Part shown: piece after piece, positions 58,963-64,000 of the stretch | How the letters are laid out: each line of letters starts with the position of its first letter | How positions within the stretch are numbered: the first letter of the stretch is position 1 | From: Avena insularis | Taxonomy: Eukaryota; Streptophyta; Magnoliopsida; Poales; Poaceae | Reading direction: 5' to 3' | NCBI GenBank assembly: GCA_023614405.1 | Contig: CM042694.1 | Coordinates: 113,396,685-113,460,684 of the forward strand | Length of the DNA: 64,000 nucleotides | Notes under the pieces: generated by a model | The model's database searches: none | The model's input: the letters and a program-made list of their open reading frames with translations, nothing else | Told to the model about the DNA's origin: nothing | Position numbers and translations under genes: made by a program

Positions 58963-60971
58963 AGCTCATGAAAATGGCCACAAAGCGCAAAAATGGCAAG
59001 GTTTTAGTCATAAATATCAAACATCTATTGGGTCTTATGGTCGTTCTAAATCGCCTAGAACCCCAAAACTATGGTCAATAGCTCATGAAAATGGCCATAA
59101 AGCGGCAAAACCTGTGAGTTTTTGGTCATAACTCTCAAGCATTGTATCGGGTCATACGCTCGTTGTAAATCGCCCAAGAAGCCCATAACAATGGGAAATA
59201 GCTCATGAAAATGGCCATAAAGCGCAAAAAGGGAGAGTTTTTGGTCATAAATCTCAAACATTTATCGGGTCTTATGGTCGTCGAAAAATCGCCCTCAAAC
59301 CCATAAAATTGTAGGCAATAGCTCATGAAAACGTCCATAAAGAGCAAAAACGACGAGTTTTTCGTCATGACTCTCAAGCATTGTATTGGGGTTTACGCTC
59401 ATTTTAAATCGTCCTAGAACCCCAAAACTATCATCAATATGTCATGAAAATGGCCATAAAGCGCAAAACATGTGAGATTTTGGTCATAAATCTCAAACAT
59501 GTATTGGGTGTTACGGTCATTATAAATCGCCTAAGAAGCCCAAAAATATGGGCAATAGCTCATAAAAATGGCTATAAAGCGTGAAAACGACGAATTTTTT
59601 GTCATAACTCTCAAACATGTATCTAGTCTTAATGTCGTTTTAAATCTCCGTAGAACATAAAACTATGGGCAATAACTCATGAACATGGCCATCAAGAACG
59701 AAAACGACGCGTTTGTGGTCATAACTCCCAAACATGTATCAGGTCTTAAGGTCATTGTAAATCGCCCTCGAACCCCAAAACTATGGGCAATAGCTCATGA
59801 AAATGGCCATAAAGCGCAAAAACGGTGAGTTTTTGGTCATAAAACTTAAACTTGTATTGGGTCTTATGGTCGTTCTAAATCACCCAAGAAGCCCAACACT
59901 ATTGGAAATAGCTCATGAAAATAACCATAAAGCGCGAAAACGATGAGTTTTTGGTCATAACTCTCAAACATGTAGTAGGTCGTATGATCATTGTAAATTG
60001 CCCTCGAACCCCAAAACTCTAGGCAATAGCTCATTAAAACGTCCACAAAGCACGAAAACGACGAGCGTTTGTTCATAACTCTCAAACATGTCTCGGGTCT
60101 TATGGTCATTGTAAATCACCCTCGAACCCCAAAACTATGGGCAATAGCTCATGAAAATAGCCATAAAGCGCAAAACCGGAGTTATTGGTCATAAAACTTA
60201 AACATGTATTGGGTCTTACGGTCGTTCTAAATCACCCAAAAAGCCCAAAACTATGGGCAATAGCTCATGAAATTAGCCACAATGCGCGAAAACGATGAGT
60301 TTTTGGTCTTAACTCTCAAAGATGTAGTAGGTCTTAGAGTCATTGTAAATTTCCCTCGAACCCCAAAACTCTAGGCAATAGCTCATGAAAACATCCATAA
60401 AACATGAAAACGACGAGTTATTGGTCATAAATTTCGAACATGTATCGGGTCTTATGGTCTTTGTAAATCGCCCACGAACCCCAAAACTATGGGCAATAGC
60501 TCTAGAAAACATCCATAAAGAGCGAAAACAACCATTTTTTGGTCATGACTCTCAAACATTGTATCGGGTTTTATGCTCGTTTTAAATCGCCCTAGAACCC
60601 CAAAACTATGGTCAATAGCTCATGAAAATGGCCATAAAGCGCAAAACCTGTGAGTTTTTGGTAATAACTCTCAAGCATTGTATCGGGTCTTGCGCTTGTT
60701 GTAAATCGCCCAAGAAGCCCATAACTATGGGCAATAGCTCATGAAAATGGCCATGAAGCGCAAAAAGGGAGTGTTTTAATTTGGTCATAAATCTCAAACA
60801 TGTATCGGGTCTTATGGTCATTGTAAATCGCCCTCAAACCCATAAAAATGTGGGTAATAGCTCATGAAAACATCCTTAAAGAGCAAAAACGACGAGGTTT
60901 TGGTCATGACTCTCAAGCATTGTATTGGGGTTACGCTCATTTTAAATCGCCCTAGAACCCCAAAACTATGG
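58963..60971 (+). repeat. Satellite block with 17-mer-like order
   Basis: J, A, B, C, D, E, F, G', H, I, G'', H', then an I'/F' mixture (CATGAAAACGACGAGTTATTGG near 60405), a C''-like monomer, A, B, C. The region blends the 17-mer cassette with the long units of 27-34 kb. Small changes include GTCGTCGAAAAATCGCC at about 59278 and an extra AATT in B near 60778. Confidence 0.82.
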
Positions 60972-62147
60972 TCGATAGCTCATGAAAATGGCCATAAAGC
61001 GCAAAACATGTGAGTTTTTGGTCATAAATCTCAAACATGTATTGGGTGTTACGGTCATTGTAAATCGCCTCAGAAGCCCAATATTATAGGAAATATCTCA
61101 TAAAAATGGCCATAAAGCGCGAAAACGATGTTTTTTTGGCATAACTCTCAAACATGTATCTAGTCTTATGGTCGTTTTAAATCTCCCTAGAACATAAAAC
61201 TATGGGGAATGGCTCATGAACATGGCCATAAAGCGCGAAGACGACGAGGTTTTGGTCATCACTCTCAAACATGTATCAGGTCTTAAGGTCGTTGTAAATC
61301 GCCCTCGAACCCCAAAACTATGGGCAATAGCTCATGAAAATGGCCATAAAGCGCAAAAATGGAAAGGTTTTGGTCATAAAACTTAAACATGTATTGGGTC
61401 TTAAGGTCGTTCTAAATCACCCAAAAAGGCCAAAACTATGGGCAATAGCTCATGAAAACGGCCACAAAGTGCGAAAACGATGAGTTTTTGGTCATAACTC
61501 TCAAAGATGTAGATCTTAGAGTCATTGTAAATTGCCCTCGAACCCCAAAACTCTAGGCAATAGCTCATGAAAACGTCCATAAAACACGAAAACGATGAGT
61601 GTTTGGTCATACCTCTCAAACATGTATCGGGTCTTACGGTCGTTTCAAATCGCCCACGAATCCCAAAGTTGTGGGTAATAGCTCATGAAAACGTCCATAA
61701 TGAGCCAAAACAACGAGTTTTTGGTCATGACTCTCAAGCATTGTATCGGTTTTTATGCTCATTTTAAATCGCTCTATAACCCAAAAACTATGGTCAATAG
61801 CTCGTGAAAATGGCCATAAAGCGCCAAAACAACGAATTTTTGGTCACAAATCTCAAACATGTATTCGGTCTTACGGTCGTTGTAAATCGCTCAAGAAGCC
61901 TAAAACTATGGGCAATAGCTCATGAAAATGGCCATAAAGCGCAAAAACGGTGATTTTTTTGTCATAACTCTCAAACATGTATCTAGTCTTACGGTCGTTT
62001 TAAATCTCCCTAGAACAAAAAAACTATGGGCAATAGCTCATGAACATGGCTATAAAGCGCGAAAACGACGAGTTTTTGGTCATAAATCTCAAACATGTAT
62101 TAGGTCTTACAGTCGTTGTAAATCGCCCTCGAACCCCAAAACTGTGG
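60972..62147 (+). repeat. 1176-bp tandem duplication, copy 1
   Basis: Begins inside a C end (CTATGG followed by TCGATAGCTC) and runs through D, E, F, G', H', I', C', G and on to AACTGTGG. Private variants include AATATTATAGGAAATATCTC and GCGAAGACGACGAGG. Confidence 0.93.
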
Positions 62148-63323
62148 TCGATAGCTCATGAAAATGGCCATAAAGCGCAAAACATGTGAGTTTTTGGTCA
62201 TAAATCTCAAACATGTATTGGGTGTTACGGTCATTGTAAATCGCCTCAGAGGCCCAATATTATAGGAAATATCTCATAAAAATGGCCATAAAGCGCGAAA
62301 ACGATGTTTTTTTGGCATAACTCTCAAACATGTATCTAGTCTTATGGTCGTTTTAAATCTCCCTAGAACATAAAACTATGGGGAATGGCTCATGAACATG
62401 GCCATAAAGCGCGAAGACGACGAGGTTTTGGTCATCACTCTCAAACATGTATCAGGTCTTAAGGTCGTTGTAAATCGCCCTCGAACCCCAAAACTATGGG
62501 CAATAGCTCATGAAAATGGCCATAAAGCGCAAAAATGGCAAGGTTTTGGTCATAAAACTTAAACATGTATTGGGTCTTAAGGTCGTTCTAAATCACCCAA
62601 AAAGGCCAAAACTATGGGCAATAGCTCATGAAAACGGCCACAAAGTGCGAAAACGATGAGTTTTTGGTCATAACTCTCAAAGATGTAGATCTTAGAGTCA
62701 TTGTAAATTGCCCTCGAACCCCAAAACTCTAGGCAATAGCTCATGAAAACGTCCATAAAACACGAAAACGATGAGTGTTTGGTCATACCTCTCAAACATG
62801 TATCGGGTCTTACGGTCGTTTCAAATCGCCCACGAACCCCAAAGTTGTGGGTAATAGCTCATGAAAACGTCCATAATGAGCCAAAACAACGAGTTTTTGG
62901 TCATGACTCTCAAGCATTGTATCGGTTTTTATGCTCATTTTAAATCGCTCTATAACCCAAAAACTATGGTCAATAGCTCGTGAAAATGGCCATAAAGCGC
63001 CAAAACAACGAATTTTTGGTCACAAATCTCAAACATGTATTCGGTCTTACGGTCGTTGTAAATCGCTCAAGAAGCCTAAAACTATGGGCAATAGCTCATG
63101 AAAATGGCCATAAAGCGCAAAAACGATGATTTTTTTGTCATAACTCTCAAACATGTATCTAGTCTTACGGTCGTTTTAAATCTCCCTAGAACAAAAAAAC
63201 TATGGGCAATAGCTCATGAACATGGCTATAAAGCGCGAAAACGACGAGTTTTTGGTCATAAATCTCAAACATGTATTAGGTCTTACAGTCGTTGTAAATC
63301 GCCCTCGAACCCCAAAACTGTGG
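62148..63323 (+). repeat. 1176-bp tandem duplication, copy 2
   Basis: Nearly identical to copy 1; a few single-base differences such as CTCAGAAGCCC to CTCAGAGGCCC near 62250. The seam reads AACTGTGG|TCGATAGC, and at the far end the same monomer continues normally as AACTGTGGGTTATTGC. Confidence 0.93.
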
Positions 63324-64000
63324 GTTATTGCTCATGAAAACAGACATAAAGAGCGAAAACGACAAGTTTTTGGTAATACCTCTCAAGCATTGTATCGGGT
63401 CATATGCCCGTTGTAAATCGCCCTAGAACCCCAAAACTAAGGTCATTAGCTCATGAAAATGGCCATAAAGCGCAAAAAGGGCGGGTTTTTGGTCATAAAT
63501 CTCAAATATGTATTTGGTCTTACGGTCGTTGTAAATCGCCCAAGAAGCCTAAAACTATGGGCAATAGCTCATGAAAACGGCAATAAAGCACGAAAACAAT
63601 GAATTTTTGGTCATTCGTAAACATGTATCTAGTCTTACGGTCGTTGTAAATCGCCATAGAACCCCAAAACTATGGTTAATAGCTCATGAACATGGCCATA
63701 TAGCACGAAAACGACGAGTTTTTGGTCATAAATATCGAACATGTATGGTCATTGTAAATCACCATCGAACCCCAAAACTGTGGGCAATAGCTCACGAAAA
63801 TGACCATAAAGAGCGAAGACAATGATTTTCTGGTCATGACTCTCAAGCATTGTATCGGGTTTTACGCTCGTTTTAAATCGCCCTAGAACCCCAAAACTAT
63901 GGTCAATAGCTTAAGAAAATGGCCATAAAGCGCAAAACCTGTGAGTTTTTGGTCATAAATCTCAAACATGTATTGGGTCTTACGGTCGTTGTAAATCGCC
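63324..64000 (+). repeat. Satellite block at the right edge
   Basis: Continues with the private types also found at 34.8-35.5 and 36.9-37.5 kb: GGTTATTGCTC, GCAAAAAGGGCGGG, TGGTCATTCGTAAACATG and GAACATGTATGGTCATTG. The window ends inside a monomer at GTAAATCGCC, so the array continues. Confidence 0.88.

Larger units (their letters stand above)
1..64000 (+). repeat. Satellite DNA array, ~118-bp monomer
   Basis: Every line of the window is a copy of one monomer of about 118 bp (117-119 in most intact copies, about 42% G+C), always in the same orientation. Numbered from AGCTC, fixed landmarks are ATGGCCAT at 12-19, a short A-tract and T-tract dyad at about 26-44, GGTCATAA at 44-51, AACATGTAT at about 58-66, TAAATCGCC at 85-93 and CTATGGGCAATAGCTC spanning the monomer junction. 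Copies of different types differ by many substitutions, whereas copies one higher-order unit apart are nearly identical. No transposon, gene or unique spacer interrupts the array, and both window ends lie inside monomers, so the array extends beyond both. This is constitutive heterochromatin-type DNA; nothing in the sequence alone says whether it is centromeric, subtelomeric or interstitial. Confidence 0.99.

Noticed and set aside
60430..60450. CENP-B box-like string (TTCG ... CGGG in TTTCGAACATGTATCGGG)
   Set aside because: The spacing between TTCG and CGGG is nine bases rather than the seven of the CENP-B box, the central A is not in place, and the string is present in only a few monomers.
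1..64000. More than a hundred open frames of 60-111 codons on both strands, with recurring peptides
   Set aside because: They are periodic with the satellite, occur in overlapping frames on both strands, break wherever a monomer varies and cannot exceed about three monomers because 118 is not divisible by 3. No domain, start context or codon bias supports any of them.
1..64000. CRISPR-like repeat-spacer array
   Set aside because: The repeats are contiguous 118-bp monomers without unique spacers; the variable parts are themselves repeated in higher-order units.
1..64000. Telomeric repeats (TTTAGGG/TTAGGG) or rDNA spacer
   Set aside because: No runs of either telomere motif were seen, and nothing resembles rRNA genes or their promoters.
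1..64000. The 8-bp palindrome ATGGCCAT and ACATGT in most monomers as protein-binding sites
   Set aside because: They are conserved, but so are neighbouring non-palindromic bases, and homogenisation alone explains conservation. I could not connect either to a known factor.

Overview
The whole 64-kb window is one uninterrupted satellite DNA array. Tandem monomers of about 118 bp run head to tail in a single orientation from the first base to the last. I see no protein-coding gene, RNA gene, transposon, microsatellite, telomere repeat or CRISPR array, and no stretch of unique sequence as long as one monomer. Open frames of 60-111 codons occur on both strands. They are a by-product of the repeat: 118 is 1 modulo 3, so every frame rotates through all three readings within 354 bp, and the peptides are repeats of each other. 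The window suggests nuclear heterochromatin of a eukaryote, most likely a plant. On the minus strand, the segment running from the CGTTTT tract through the CTATTG tract to the CTTTGGGG tract resembles, from memory and unchecked, the core of the cereal 120-bp family (pSc119.2 of rye, known from Triticeae and some Aveneae). A grass subtelomeric or interstitial heterochromatin block is therefore my leading guess.

The array has a clear higher-order structure. I recognise ten monomer types, called A to J here, that follow one another in a fixed cyclic order A-B-C-D-E-F-G-H-I-J, giving a unit of about 1182 bp. Almost all of the window can be read as this 10-mer. It is modified by skipping (9-mer units at 12.1-15.3 kb), by an extra 7-monomer cassette G'-H-I-G''-H'-I'-C' (17-mer units at 20.65-27.1 kb), and by variant monomers and fusions.

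Layout: 1-6.1 kb, older irregular copies with a 2590-bp echo. 6.1-7.5 kb, a duplicated 6-mer (A-F). 7.5-10.2 kb, ordinary A-J order with one H/J fusion. 10.24-12.3 kb, two 1182-bp 10-mers. 12.09-15.3 kb, three 1066-bp 9-mers. 14.76-20.65 kb, a 3671-bp period. 20.65-27.1 kb, 17-mer units (2007, 1988, 1534 bp, then a partial). 27.0-36.6 kb, units of about 3.7 kb. 35.46-43.2 kb, a nearly identical 3.88-kb tandem duplication. 43.98-55.1 kb, a nearly identical 5.56-kb, 47-monomer tandem duplication. 53.9-56.3 kb, a 1183-bp 10-mer duplication. 56.28-58.96 kb, a 1340-bp duplication that is not a whole number of monomers. 59.0-61.0 kb, transition. 60.97-63.3 kb, a 1176-bp duplication. 63.3-64 kb, sequence resembling the 34-38 kb region.

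The window therefore records satellite evolution: unequal exchange at many scales (6, 9, 10, 17, about 32 and 47 monomers), slippage at short direct repeats, and C-to-T type decay at CpG. A few short patches look like consensus errors rather than biology. Monomer positions below are counted from the A of AGCTC as base 1.
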